DNA of 64,000 nt from Sphingorhabdus rigui (GTDB taxonomy: Bacteria > Pseudomonadota > Alphaproteobacteria > Sphingomonadales > Sphingomonadaceae): NCBI RefSeq assembly GCF_014196595.1, contig NZ_JACIEA010000001.1, positions 932,845-996,844 on the forward strand. Direction: 5' to 3'. Below the pieces are notes generated by a model. That model was not told the origin of the DNA. It did not search any database and saw nothing but the letters and a program-made list of their open reading frames with translations. The translations under genes were made by a program, and so were the position numbers. The first letter of the stretch is position 1. Each line of letters begins with the position of its first letter. Positions 47,355-56,413 of this stretch are shown here, one piece after another.

Positions 47355-47407
47355 GCGTCACTTTGGTGTCGACTTTTTTCTGTAACGTTGGCGTCACCAA
47401 AGTGTCG
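47355..47407. promoter_or_regulatory. Two 17-bp sites GCGTCAC-N4-GTGTCG, 36 bases apart
   Basis: Copies at 47355-47371 and 47391-47407 have identical outer 7 and 6 bases; the four-base centres are TTTG and CAAA. Together they also make a perfect 10-bp inverted repeat (47359-47368 and 47395-47404). A further GTGTCG follows at 47413. The sites lie between the divergent regulator and TonB receptor genes, so they are candidate operators for that regulator. Confidence 0.55.
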
Positions 47408-47522
47408 GTGAAGTGTCGCGGGGGTGCAACTCACGACGTCTAGCGACCTCCTTGCAAATGCACCCGGGGCGAATCGAAATGAATTCAAGCGTCCCGACAA
47501 CGATTAGCAACAGGGATTTATT

Positions 47523-49888
47523 ATGAAGCGCACCGTCTCTCTCCATCTGGTTTCGTTGGCTGCGATCGCCGCTTTCCAGACCACTACGCCCGTATTCGCG
47601 GCGGTCGATGACGCTACCCGGCAGGACAATTCCGGCCTGGTCGACATTGTGGTAACGGCGACGAAGCGTGAAACCAATCTACAGGACACGCCGATTGCTA
47701 TCGCGGTCATGAGCGACGAAGATTTGAAGAAGCGCCAGGTACAAAGCTTGTTGGATCTCGCAGATGGCGGAATACCATCGCTGCGCGTGGCGACATTTGA
47801 ATCACGTCAAACAGCGCTAACAGTCGGCATGCGGGGTATTGTTCCCGGTGACGCCAATCAACCCGCCCGCGAACAAGGCGTAGGCGTCTATATTGACGGT
47901 GTGTATTTGGGGCGCCAGCATGGTCTGAACGCTGGCTTTTGGATGTACAGCGCATTGAGGTTCTGAAAGGTCCGCAAGGAACCTTGTTTGGACGCAATAC
48001 CGAAGGTGGCGCAGTTAACATTGTCACGCGCGCTCCAACTGGTGAGTTCGGTGGTCGTGCGTCCGCCGGTATGGGCAATTTCGGTGCATATAGCGGCCAG
48101 ATACGTATCGATCTTCCTGAAGTCGCTGGTTTCGCGTTCAAAATTGACGCCGGTCTGCAACATCAGGATGCAACGACCAAAAACCCATTGGAGGGACAAG
48201 TCGGGTGGAATTATTTCCATCGCTATGGCGGTCGGATAGCGGCACGGTGGGAACCGACGAACACGATTACAGCCGATTTTTCGGCCGATCTCGGTCGCGA
48301 TCAAAACACCGCATTTCTTAGCCAGCTGATCAATTATAATCCCACCAATCGCCCCATTGCGACGCTTGCGCAGATTGTAGCCAACAGCAACCGCCTTCCT
48401 TCGGGCTTTGTTGCGCCGCTTCCTTCGTTGTTGAAGGTGCAACCTGACCGCGTTAGCACCGCTGACATCGGCGTGCCGCAACAGCCCAGCGTGGGCAAAA
48501 CCTTCGGCGTTGTCAGCAACATCAAATGGCGGCCGTTTGACGGTATCGAAATTCGCTCGATTACAGCATGGCGCACCGTCAGCGACCGTCAGTTTGATAA
48601 TTCCGGCGGTGCTAACCGGACTCCGACATTCCTTCCGAATGCCACGTTCAGCCGCTATAGCCTTGCGACGTTAGACCAACGTCAGTTCAGCCAGGAAATA
48701 CAAGCTGTCGGTAATACCGATACCGTCGATTATGTTCTGGGCCTCTATTATTTCAATGAACGGGCCAACGACACTGCCCGTACCCCGAATACGAACCGTT
48801 GGAATGCCGACGGAACAGCGTTCAGCATTGTTGATCCGGCGACCTATCCACTTGCGGTTACAGCACGTGCGAGCATCGCATTTGCCAAAAGCTACGCCAT
48901 ATATGGGCAGGCTACCTACACGCCCGAACAATTGGAAAGCTTGCATGTGACGGTCGGTGGTCGCATTACGCGTGATGACAAGAACGGACAGTTGTTCACG
49001 GTAAATGGTGCATCCACCAACTTCACCTTCGACCAACGCAATACGCGTATTGATCCGTTGGTGACAGTCGCTTGGGATGCCTCAGATGCCGTCAATCTAT
49101 ACGCAAAATATGCGACGGGTTACCGTGCGGGTGGCGCAAGTTCACGTTCTTTGAACTACCGCGCATTCGGCCCTGAGTCCGTAAAGTCTTATGAAATTGG
49201 CGCAAAAACCGAATTGTTTGATCGCCTCGTCCGATTGAATCTTGCCGGTTATATCATGGACCGGACCGACAGTCAGGTCGATTTCAACTTCTTCATTCCG
49301 CAAACCAATGGGACAGTCCGCAACACGCTGGAAACCGTAAATGCGGAAGGCGTAACCAAGATTAAGGGTATTGAGGCGGACTTGACCGTCAGGCCCACCG
49401 ACAGCCTGTCTTTCGGTGTATCTTATGCGTACACCGACGTGAAGATTCCACCCGCACGCAATACCGTGCAGGAACAGCTTAACGCGTCGCTGACACCCGC
49501 GGTGACTACGCCAGTGTTTCAGGACGTCTATGTCGTATATACACCCAAGCACGCTGTATCAGGGTCGATTGACTTTGAAACACCAGTGGGCGGAGCAGGC
49601 GCAGCGGCAAAGCTTCACTTGGACGCCAACTACAGCTCGCCATCCTTCACGTTCGATAATGAAAACGTCAAAAATGAAAAAGCGTTTCTTATGAACGGCC
49701 GGCTGTCACTTGCAGACATTCCAATGTCCGGAAATGGCCAGCTGTTAACGGTCGCTTTATGGGCGCGTAACATGTTTAATGAATCGCATATCTATCGTCG
49801 TTCAAATGCAAATGGTCCGGTTCTGGGCGATTATGCGAACTTCAATGCGCCGCGCACGATAGGCGTTGAAGCTACCGTCAACTTCTAA
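47523..49888 (+). pseudogene. TonB-dependent receptor, interrupted by a one-base frameshift
   Basis: Two consecutive frames form one receptor of about 788 residues. The first (47523 to 47966) has a signal peptide (SLAAIAAFQTTTPVFA), TonB box VDIVVTATKRE and plug to VYIDGVYLGRQHGLNAG. The second resumes at about 47939 with LDVQRIEVLKGPQGTLFGRN, then plug, barrel and C-terminal Phe. A single base is missing near GGCTTTTGG (47934-47942). With one more base the plug reads through without a gap. Either the gene is newly inactive or the assembly has an error. The substrate is unknown. It faces the degenerate-receiver regulator. Confidence 0.85.
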
Positions 49889-49907
49889 GGGTACGTCCCC
49901 CAAGACT

Positions 49908-49942
49908 AAGGGGTGCTGCAGCAATGCCGCACCCTTTTTTTT
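49908..49942 (+). terminator. Rho-independent terminator after the frameshifted receptor gene
   Basis: GGGTGC (49911-49916) pairs with GCACCC (49929-49934), with inner GC/GC pairing, followed by eight T residues. It begins about 20 bases after the stop codon. Confidence 0.85.
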
Positions 49943-50017
49943 GACGTGACTGCAGACTGTAAAATTAATCGACACTTTACCATTGCCCGTTAGCAAAGCC
50001 GACATGGACGCGGCGCG

Positions 50018-50245
50018 ATGATACGGCTTTTTAGGCATTACATACCTTATGGGGTGCTTTTTCTGGCACTTATCGACCTAGTTCTTCTCGTTGCCGCGGC
50101 AGAAACCGCATGGGCTATGCACGCGCATCAGATCGGGATGCAAGTCGGCCATATCGTAGATTATGTTGAGAAGCTTGGCACAAGCGAAGTCGTGCTCGCG
50201 TTGGTAGATCGACGAAATGCATTGTGGCTGGATGGTGCACGGTAA
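50018..50245 (+). pseudogene. Relic of an XrtA/PEP-CTERM system glycosyltransferase (TIGR03013-like)
   Basis: A 75-residue frame. Its first 45 residues (RLFRHYIPYGVLFLALIDLVLL and HAHQIGM) match the start of the exosortase-associated sugar transferase that normally precedes prsK. They are followed directly by VDYVEKLGTSEVVLALVDRRNAL, a segment that in the intact enzyme lies roughly 200 residues further on, and the frame ends soon after. I read this as an internal deletion plus loss of the catalytic half. It stops at the base before prsK starts. Whether the short product is made is unknown. Confidence 0.65.
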
Positions 50246-52339
50246 ATGATTGCGCTGCTTTCATCGGTATCATTATGGGGTCATTTGACGGCGGGCTTCG
50301 CATACACTGCGCTCGCGATTTGGTTGATTCACCAATATTCGGTTAAAAACCGTGCCCAAGCGCACTTGATATGCGCCATGGCGCTGACCGCTATGTGGGC
50401 ATATGTGGCAACGTTCGTCGGGCCATTCAGTCTACCGGCGCAAATGGCAGAAACCGCGCGCAATCTGGCGTGGCTTGGCTTCATGTTTTATCTACTGCGC
50501 AGTAGCGACGGTCAGCAGCAGCCGCGCACAATCAACATGATTTATGCTGCGCTCTTATTTGTATTAATCTCGCAGCCGATTTTTGATGCTTTGGCCGGGG
50601 GCCTCGTTATCGGAAGCCAAGGGGCGGCATATGCGATGCAATCCGCCATATTGATGCGTATGATTTTCGGCGCCGGTGCGCTGGTCTTGGTCCACAACCT
50701 GTATTCGGTATCTGCACCCGGAACGCGTTCGGGCATGAGCCTACCTATGGCTGCTTTGGCGGCGATGTGGACGTTTGATCTCAATCTTTACACGATCAGC
50801 TATTTGACATCCGAAATCTCGGCGGAGCTTGTGTCAGCGCGCGGTTTAGCATCGGCGTTGTTGGCACCGATATTCGTGATAGCCACGCTGCGTAACAGTG
50901 ACTGGCGCCTCCAACTGTCGCGCACGGTCGCATTTCATTCCGCGTCTCTGCTTGCCATTGGCGCATATTTGATAGCGATGGTTGTCCTTGCGTCAGCCAT
51001 CGAAATAATCGGCGGTACATATGCTGGCCTTGCCCAACTGACCTTGATATTTGGCATGTCGATTTCGGCGCTGTTGATCCTGCCCTCGGGGCGCTTCAAG
51101 GCATGGCTGAACGTCATTATCGTGAAAAATTTTTTCCAGCATCGTTATGATTATCGGTCGGAATGGATGCGCTTTGCAGACACCATTGGTTTCCCGTCGC
51201 ACGATGCAGCGCCATTTTATGAACGAGTCATCAAATCGCTGGCCGATATCTTTGACAGCCCGGGCGGGCTCATATTTGTGCCCAACGATGAAGGGCGGCT
51301 AACGCTGCAAGCGCGATGGAACTGGTCAACAGCGCAGATCCCCGCAAGCTGTGTAACGTCTCAGACGATGCCCTTTTTTGAATCGACTGGGTATATCTTG
51401 GCAATGGATGATGTGCGGGCGGGAAAAGACGTTCGCTGTGACCCTCGGGCCGTGCCGCAATGGCTATATGACGAGGATCGCGCATGGGCGGTCGTCCCTC
51501 TCGTGCATTTCGGAAAGCTTGCTGGCCTTGCTGTGTTATCGCGGCCACGCCTTCCGCGTGCTCTCGATTGGGAAGATCTGGATATGCTGCGGGTTGTTGG
51601 GCGGCAGCTGGCCAGCTATCTGGCCGAGGCGGCAAGCCAGCAAGCGCTTGCGGAAAATCGTCAATTCGAACAATTCAACCGGCGCTTTGCGTTCGTGATG
51701 CATGACATCAAAAATCTGGTGAGCCAGTTAAGCATATTGGCGCGCAATGCTGAAAAGCATGCGGATAAGCCGGAATTTCAAGCGGACATGGTCGACACAT
51801 TACGATCTTCGGTCGACAAGATGAATGAGTTATTGGCGCGACTTTCCCAGCACAACAAAACCAAACATAATCCGCCCATCGCCGTTGATATTGGTGAGAC
51901 GGTTATGAATGCGGTGCACAACACCCGGCTTGTTTATCCGGTCGAGGTGCAGCTTGCGCGCGGGTTATTCGTATTAGCTGATCCATCGCGTGTTGAAACT
52001 ATCATTGGCCATCTCGTGCAAAACGCGATTGAGGCGACACCCGACGGAGCGCCTGTAAAAATCACATGCAGAGCGCAGGGCAACCAAGCGGCGGTGAACA
52101 TAATCGACACAGGTATAGGGATGTCCGAAAGCTTCATTGCCGACCAGCTGTTCAAACCGTTTGAGTCCACTAAAAAAAGTGGTTTTGGCATTGGCGCTTA
52201 CGAGGCCCGCGCCTTGGCGCTGTCCATGGGCGGCAATCTGCGGGTGAACAGCAGACCGGGCAAGGGCACAGTCTTCACGCTGCTGTTGCCCTCGGTCATC
52301 GCACATAGCGACAGCGCCTCACACCAGGAACCAGCATAA
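50246..52339 (+). CDS. prsK: XrtA/PEP-CTERM system histidine kinase PrsK
   Basis: A 697-residue membrane sensor kinase. About nine membrane segments (10-290) precede a GAF-like domain (about 310-450). The phospho-acceptor His486 lies in VMHDIKNLVSQLSIL. The ATPase part has LVQNAIEATPDGAP (N box), IDTGIGMSESFI (G1) and KKSGFGIGAYEARALALSMGG (G2). The kinase start follows the relic's stop without a gap, and prsR starts immediately after its TAA. In other bacteria PrsK/PrsR controls PEP-CTERM protein and exopolysaccharide genes. The exosortase itself is not in the window. Confidence 0.9.
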   Translation: MIALLSSVSLWGHLTAGFAYTALAIWLIHQYSVKNRAQAHLICAMALTAMWAYVATFVGPFSLPAQMAETARNLAWLGFMFYLLRSSDGQQQPRTINMIYAALLFVLISQPIFDALAGGLVIGSQGAAYAMQSAILMRMIFGAGALVLVHNLYSVSAPGTRSGMSLPMAALAAMWTFDLNLYTISYLTSEISAELVSARGLASALLAPIFVIATLRNSDWRLQLSRTVAFHSASLLAIGAYLIAMVVLASAIEIIGGTYAGLAQLTLIFGMSISALLILPSGRFKAWLNVIIVKNFFQHRYDYRSEWMRFADTIGFPSHDAAPFYERVIKSLADIFDSPGGLIFVPNDEGRLTLQARWNWSTAQIPASCVTSQTMPFFESTGYILAMDDVRAGKDVRCDPRAVPQWLYDEDRAWAVVPLVHFGKLAGLAVLSRPRLPRALDWEDLDMLRVVGRQLASYLAEAASQQALAENRQFEQFNRRFAFVMHDIKNLVSQLSILARNAEKHADKPEFQADMVDTLRSSVDKMNELLARLSQHNKTKHNPPIAVDIGETVMNAVHNTRLVYPVEVQLARGLFVLADPSRVETIIGHLVQNAIEATPDGAPVKITCRAQGNQAAVNIIDTGIGMSESFIADQLFKPFESTKKSGFGIGAYEARALALSMGGNLRVNSRPGKGTVFTLLLPSVIAHSDSASHQEPA

Positions 52340-53701
52340 ATGACCGAACACCGGCAAAAGCTACTCATTGTGGAAGATGACCTTGGTCTTCAGAAGCAGC
52401 TCAAATGGTCGTATGAAGGGTTTGACGTCTTTTGCGCGTCCAATCGCGAAGACGCGCTGACCTTACTGCGTGCGGAAGAGCCTGATGTGGTCACGCTAGA
52501 CCTCGGACTGCCGCCTGATCCCGATGGCGTTACCGAAGGCTTCGCCGCCCTCGACGAAATGTTGAAACTGAAGCCTGATACGAAAATCATTGTCGCCTCG
52601 GGACATGGCGCACGCGAGAGCGCGCTGCAGGCTATTTCGGCTGGTGCTTGGGATTTTTATCATAAGCCCTTGGATATTGACGAGCTTCACCTGATCGTTC
52701 GGCGGGCATTTCATGTGCGTGAGCTGGAGGTGCAGAACGCATTGTTGCAGCAACCCGATAGCGACGGTGCGTTGTTGCTGGGAACAATACTCACAGCATC
52801 GCCGGAGATGGTGAAGGTCGCACGTACCATAGAGCGGATAGCCCCAGCCGATATCTCGGTTTTGCTGCTGGGTGCCAGCGGCACGGGAAAGGAATTGCTG
52901 GCGCGCGGTTTGCACAATGCCAGCGGTCGGCGCGATAAGCCATTCGTCGCCATAAATTGTGGCGCAATACCTGATAATTTGCTGGAATCCGAATTGTTCG
53001 GGCATGAAAAAGGTGCGTTTACCGGCGCTGTTAAAACGACCGAGGGCAAGATTGAGCTGGCACATGGCGGAACGCTCTTTTTGGATGAAGTGGGCGACAT
53101 CCCGTTAGCGCTGCAGGTAAAACTGCTTCGTTTTCTTCAGGAGCGCAATATTGAGCGTATTGGAGGCCGCAAAGCTATTCCCATTGATGTCCGTGTGGTC
53201 TGTGCCACACATCGCAATCTCAGCGAGATGATATCGGATCAAACTTTCCGCGATGATTTGTTTTACAGATTGGCGGAAGTCACCATCAATATTCCACCGC
53301 TTACCGCGCGCACGGGGGACGCAATTTTGTTGGCCAAGCATTTCGTAAGCAAATTTGCGCGCGAGATGAACCCGACGATTAAAGGCATGTCGACCGGCGC
53401 ATTAGCCGCGATTGATGTTTGGAAGTGGCCGGGAAATGTCCGCGAACTTGAAAACCGCATAAAGCGGGCTGTTATCATGGCAGAGGGAAAATTCGTTACG
53501 GCGGATGACCTCGACTTTAGCGACGGGGATGAAGACGATCTGTTGCTCAACTTGAAGGCTGCGCGCGAGGCATCTGACCGCAAGGCGATTAAAAGGGCTG
53601 TTGCGCGGACAGAAGGCAATATTTCTAGCGCAGCGAAGTTACTGGGGATTAGCCGTCCGACGCTGTACGATCTGTTGAAGCAGTATGATCTGCATGTGTA
53701 G
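52340..53701 (+). CDS. prsR: Sigma-54-dependent response regulator PrsR
   Basis: Partner of PrsK, 453 residues. Receiver domain 1-125 with VEDD and phospho-acceptor D54 in VTLDLGLPP and Lys in HKPLD. The AAA+ domain (about 145-385) has Walker A GASGTGKELLARG, the sigma-54 contact loop GAFTGA (about 225-230), Walker B GGTLFLDEVGDIP, and the arginine finger region. A Fis-type HTH (ISSAAKLLGISRPTLYDLLKQY) ends the protein. It should activate RpoN promoters in the PrsK pathway. All active residues look intact. Confidence 0.93.
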   Translation: MTEHRQKLLIVEDDLGLQKQLKWSYEGFDVFCASNREDALTLLRAEEPDVVTLDLGLPPDPDGVTEGFAALDEMLKLKPDTKIIVASGHGARESALQAISAGAWDFYHKPLDIDELHLIVRRAFHVRELEVQNALLQQPDSDGALLLGTILTASPEMVKVARTIERIAPADISVLLLGASGTGKELLARGLHNASGRRDKPFVAINCGAIPDNLLESELFGHEKGAFTGAVKTTEGKIELAHGGTLFLDEVGDIPLALQVKLLRFLQERNIERIGGRKAIPIDVRVVCATHRNLSEMISDQTFRDDLFYRLAEVTINIPPLTARTGDAILLAKHFVSKFAREMNPTIKGMSTGALAAIDVWKWPGNVRELENRIKRAVIMAEGKFVTADDLDFSDGDEDDLLLNLKAAREASDRKAIKRAVARTEGNISSAAKLLGISRPTLYDLLKQYDLHV

Positions 53702-53737
53702 TGGGATGATAATAAAGCAAAAGCTGCGGTAAAAAAG

Positions 53738-54079
53738 TCAGCTAAGCGCCAGTAATTCGGCCGGATCGATACCGGCACGCTGCATTTGGGCTTTTACGTC
53801 AGGCCAAATATTGTGCATGAAATTGTCGCGCTCGAAACTGCGAAGCTTCGAAATCGCACCATTCGCAACAAACAAACCGACACCGCGCTTGACGTCCACG
53901 AGCCCGCTGTCCTGAAAAAGCTGATAGGCTTTAGCGACCGTCAACGGGTTTGCGCCTTGGTCAGCAGCAAATGCGCGAACCGAAGGCAACATGTCGCCTT
54001 CCTTATACGCACCGTCCAAAATGGCGGCGGCAATCACATCGCGCAATTTCAAATATACGGGTTTAACGTCGTTTTTCAT
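53738..54079 (-). CDS. GntR-family regulator, YtrA subfamily
   Basis: A short 113-residue regulator with an N-terminal winged helix (PVYLKLRDVIAAAILDGAYKEGDMLPSVRAFAADQGANPLTVAKAYQLFQDSGLVDVKRGVGLFV) and a brief C-terminal tail without a ligand domain, as in YtrA-type GntR proteins, which often control adjacent ABC transporters (none here). A dyad TACTG-N8-CAGTA lies nine bases before its start and may be an autoregulatory operator. It converges on prsR, 36 bases apart. Confidence 0.88.
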   Translation of the reverse strand: MKNDVKPVYLKLRDVIAAAILDGAYKEGDMLPSVRAFAADQGANPLTVAKAYQLFQDSGLVDVKRGVGLFVANGAISKLRSFERDNFMHNIWPDVKAQMQRAGIDPAELLALS

Positions 54080-54087
54080 TACGTGCT

Positions 54088-54105
54088 TACTGCCATAATA
54101 CAGTA
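54088..54105. promoter_or_regulatory. Operator candidate of the GntR gene
   Basis: TACTG (54088-54092) and CAGTA (54101-54105) with eight bases between. The site is nine bases upstream of the GntR-family start, a place where repressor binding would block transcription or initiation. Confidence 0.45.
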
Positions 54106-54126
54106 GGTCGCGTCAAGGCAGCACTT

Positions 54127-54696
54127 TTACGGCCATTGCCGAATGATATGCGACGGGTCGGGGCGTGGCCGCTCTTCAAGAGGCAGGGCCGGCGACCCCA
54201 TGAAGAATAGCCCGGCAATTTGTTCGTCGCCGGTGCAAATCGCTTTGCGCACGCTGTCGTCGTAGGTCGCCCATCCGGTAATCCAGCTTCCGACAAAGCC
54301 ATGTGCGTGGGCTGCATGCAGCAGGTTCATGCCGACTGCGCCAACGCTAAGTTGCTGTTCCCATGAAGGAATTTTTGCGCTTGGCTGGGGCGCATATATC
54401 AACAGAACCAACGTTGGAGCCATGCGCGATGGTGATACCGCCGCGCCAATTTGCGCAGGCCGTGCATCGGGATTGGCAGCGGTGAAGGCATGGGTGAGGA
54501 GTTCAGCAAAGGCGCTGCGGTCGGTGATCGCGACAAAACGCCACGGAAATAGCTTGCCATGGTCGGGGGTGCGCATAGCGGTCTGCAATATGCGGTTAAG
54601 TGTGGCTTGGTCGGGGCCGGGGTCCACCATATCGCGTGGTTTGCCGGACCGGCGGGTTTCGAGATAGCGCGTTACGGAGGAGAGGTCGTTGAACAT
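54127..54696 (-). CDS. Nitroreductase family protein (YdjA-like)
   Basis: FMN-dependent NAD(P)H oxidoreductase of about 189 residues from the ATG at 54696 (GGGAG four bases upstream). The longer frame starts at 54732. RYLETRRSGKPRDMVDPGP at the N-terminus carries FMN-phosphate-binding Arg residues; TPDHGKLFPWRFVAI and the C-terminal FVGSWITGWATYDD, GDEQIAGLFFMGSP follow the YdjA-type layout. The substrate is not predictable. Confidence 0.88.
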   Translation of the reverse strand: MFNDLSSVTRYLETRRSGKPRDMVDPGPDQATLNRILQTAMRTPDHGKLFPWRFVAITDRSAFAELLTHAFTAANPDARPAQIGAAVSPSRMAPTLVLLIYAPQPSAKIPSWEQQLSVGAVGMNLLHAAHAHGFVGSWITGWATYDDSVRKAICTGDEQIAGLFFMGSPALPLEERPRPDPSHIIRQWP

Positions 54697-54829
54697 TCTA
54701 CTCCCATCGACGAATTTTGACGGTATCCGCAATTAAATTCTTCACACGCGCAATTTTTTCGGTAGGTTCGCCGCCAATCGTTCCTTTCAATGGAATATCA
54801 AACATAACAGAAATGAGGGGTTTCGCTCG

Positions 54830-56362
54830 ATGGCGACATCATATGCGCAAGATGGAGATGCAGCAGGGACATTCCTTGGCCATCCCAAAGGTCTTTTCGT
54901 TCTATTCTTTGCCGAAATGTGGGAGCGCTTTTCCTATTATGGAATGCGCGCACTGCTGATTTTTTATCTGACAAAGCATTGGCTTTTTTCAGATGAAAAA
55001 TCGGGTGTCATTTATGGCGCTTACACGGCGTTGGTATATATCACGCCGGTACTTGGCGGCTATTTGGCGGACCGATGGCTCGGACAACGAAAGGCGGTAA
55101 CCTATGGCGCTGTATTGTTGACCTTTGGGCATCTGCTCATGGGCTTTGAAGGCACGGGCGGACAGGATGCTGCCTCGTTGAACATCTTCTGGCTCGCGTT
55201 GGCGTTCATTATCGTGGGATCGGGCTTTTTGAAGGCCAATATTTCCGTGATTGTCGGGCAACTCTACCCACGCACCGACGTGCGCCGCGACGGTGCATAT
55301 ACCATTTTCTACATGGGCATTAACTTGGGCGCCGCGCTCGGTTCACTATTGTGCGGCTATTTGGGCGAAACCTATGGCTGGTCTTATGGCTTCGGCGCAG
55401 CGGGCGTTGGCATGCTTCTCGGTCTGGTTGTCTTTATCGTCTTTAAACCTTTGTTGCTTGGCCGTGGTGAACCTTCCAACCCGGACGCTTTGGCAAAGCC
55501 TGTCATGGGCATTAAATTTGAATGGCTGTTATATGTTGTTGGCTTGGTGGCTGTGGTCATTTGCTGGTGGCTTGTACAAAATCAGGCTGTCGTTGGAACG
55601 TTGCTCGGCATCGCCGGTGCCACTCTGGTTGCTTATGTTTTGTGGACCGCCGTTCGTAAACTTGAACCCCATGACCGTGACCGCATTTTCGCGGCGATGT
55701 TCCTGATTATTGGTTCGATCCTGTTCTGGGCCTTGTTTGAACAAGCTGGATCGTCGCTTAATCTGTTTACGGACCGCCATGTCGATCGTGCAGGTGTTCC
55801 CGCATCAGTGTTCCAGTCGTTGAACGCCATTTACATCGTCCTGCTTGCGCCGCTGTTTGCGTGGCTTTGGACGGCGCTTGGCCGCAAGGGACTTGAACCT
55901 TCTGCACCGGCGAAGTTCGGTCTGGGCATTGTGCAACTCGGAATTGGTTTCCTCGTTCTGGTCGCAGGTTCTGCAGCCGCGGGCGCGGACAGCATGGTTC
56001 CTGTGTTGTTCATTTTCCTGATCTACCTGTTCCACACAACCGGCGAATTGTGCCTGTCGCCCGTGGGGCTTAGCGCCATGAACCGCCTCGCGCCTGCGCA
56101 TCTTGCGTCGTTGATCATGGGAACATGGTTCTTCGCATCGGCTACCGGTAACTTCGCAGCGGGCCTCATCGCCTCTGCAACGGGTTCGGAAGCTGCATCG
56201 GGTGAAGGTGCTGGCCGCGAAGTCGTCATGGCTGTGTATAGCCAAATCGGCTGGATCGCGATTGGCGTCGGTGTTGCGGTTGTCGTAATTTCGCCGCTTA
56301 TCAAGAAACTGATGCACCTCGACACCTTGCGTGATGACGGGCATCTTGAAGGTCAGGCATAA
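54830..56362 (+). CDS. Proton-dependent oligopeptide transporter (POT family)
   Basis: A 510-residue major-facilitator-type peptide:proton symporter with about 14 membrane segments. The hallmark ExxERFxYYG appears as EMWERFSYYGMRALL (about residues 28-42), followed by GGYLADRWLGQRKAV. FFYMGINLGAALGSLLCGYLGETYGW is represented by YMGINLGAALGSL. A large cytoplasmic loop lies mid-protein. GAGGGG precedes the ATG by nine bases. It lies 51 bases upstream of two amidohydrolase genes of unknown substrate. Confidence 0.94.
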   Translation: MATSYAQDGDAAGTFLGHPKGLFVLFFAEMWERFSYYGMRALLIFYLTKHWLFSDEKSGVIYGAYTALVYITPVLGGYLADRWLGQRKAVTYGAVLLTFGHLLMGFEGTGGQDAASLNIFWLALAFIIVGSGFLKANISVIVGQLYPRTDVRRDGAYTIFYMGINLGAALGSLLCGYLGETYGWSYGFGAAGVGMLLGLVVFIVFKPLLLGRGEPSNPDALAKPVMGIKFEWLLYVVGLVAVVICWWLVQNQAVVGTLLGIAGATLVAYVLWTAVRKLEPHDRDRIFAAMFLIIGSILFWALFEQAGSSLNLFTDRHVDRAGVPASVFQSLNAIYIVLLAPLFAWLWTALGRKGLEPSAPAKFGLGIVQLGIGFLVLVAGSAAAGADSMVPVLFIFLIYLFHTTGELCLSPVGLSAMNRLAPAHLASLIMGTWFFASATGNFAAGLIASATGSEAASGEGAGREVVMAVYSQIGWIAIGVGVAVVVISPLIKKLMHLDTLRDDGHLEGQA

Positions 56363-56413
56363 GCAGGCGAGGCTGCTGCCGCTGGCATTCGCCCCACAAA
56401 CTGGAGTTAAGTG

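Noticed and set aside
47299-47400. N-terminal extension of the OmpR-type regulator frame
   Set aside because: The extra residues are not receiver-like, the region holds the paired operator-like sites, and a better ribosome site serves the start at 47292.
47934-47945. Programmed -1 frameshifting in the broken TonB receptor gene
   Set aside because: There is no X XXY YYZ heptamer in the right phase and no clear downstream structure; mutation or sequence error is simpler.
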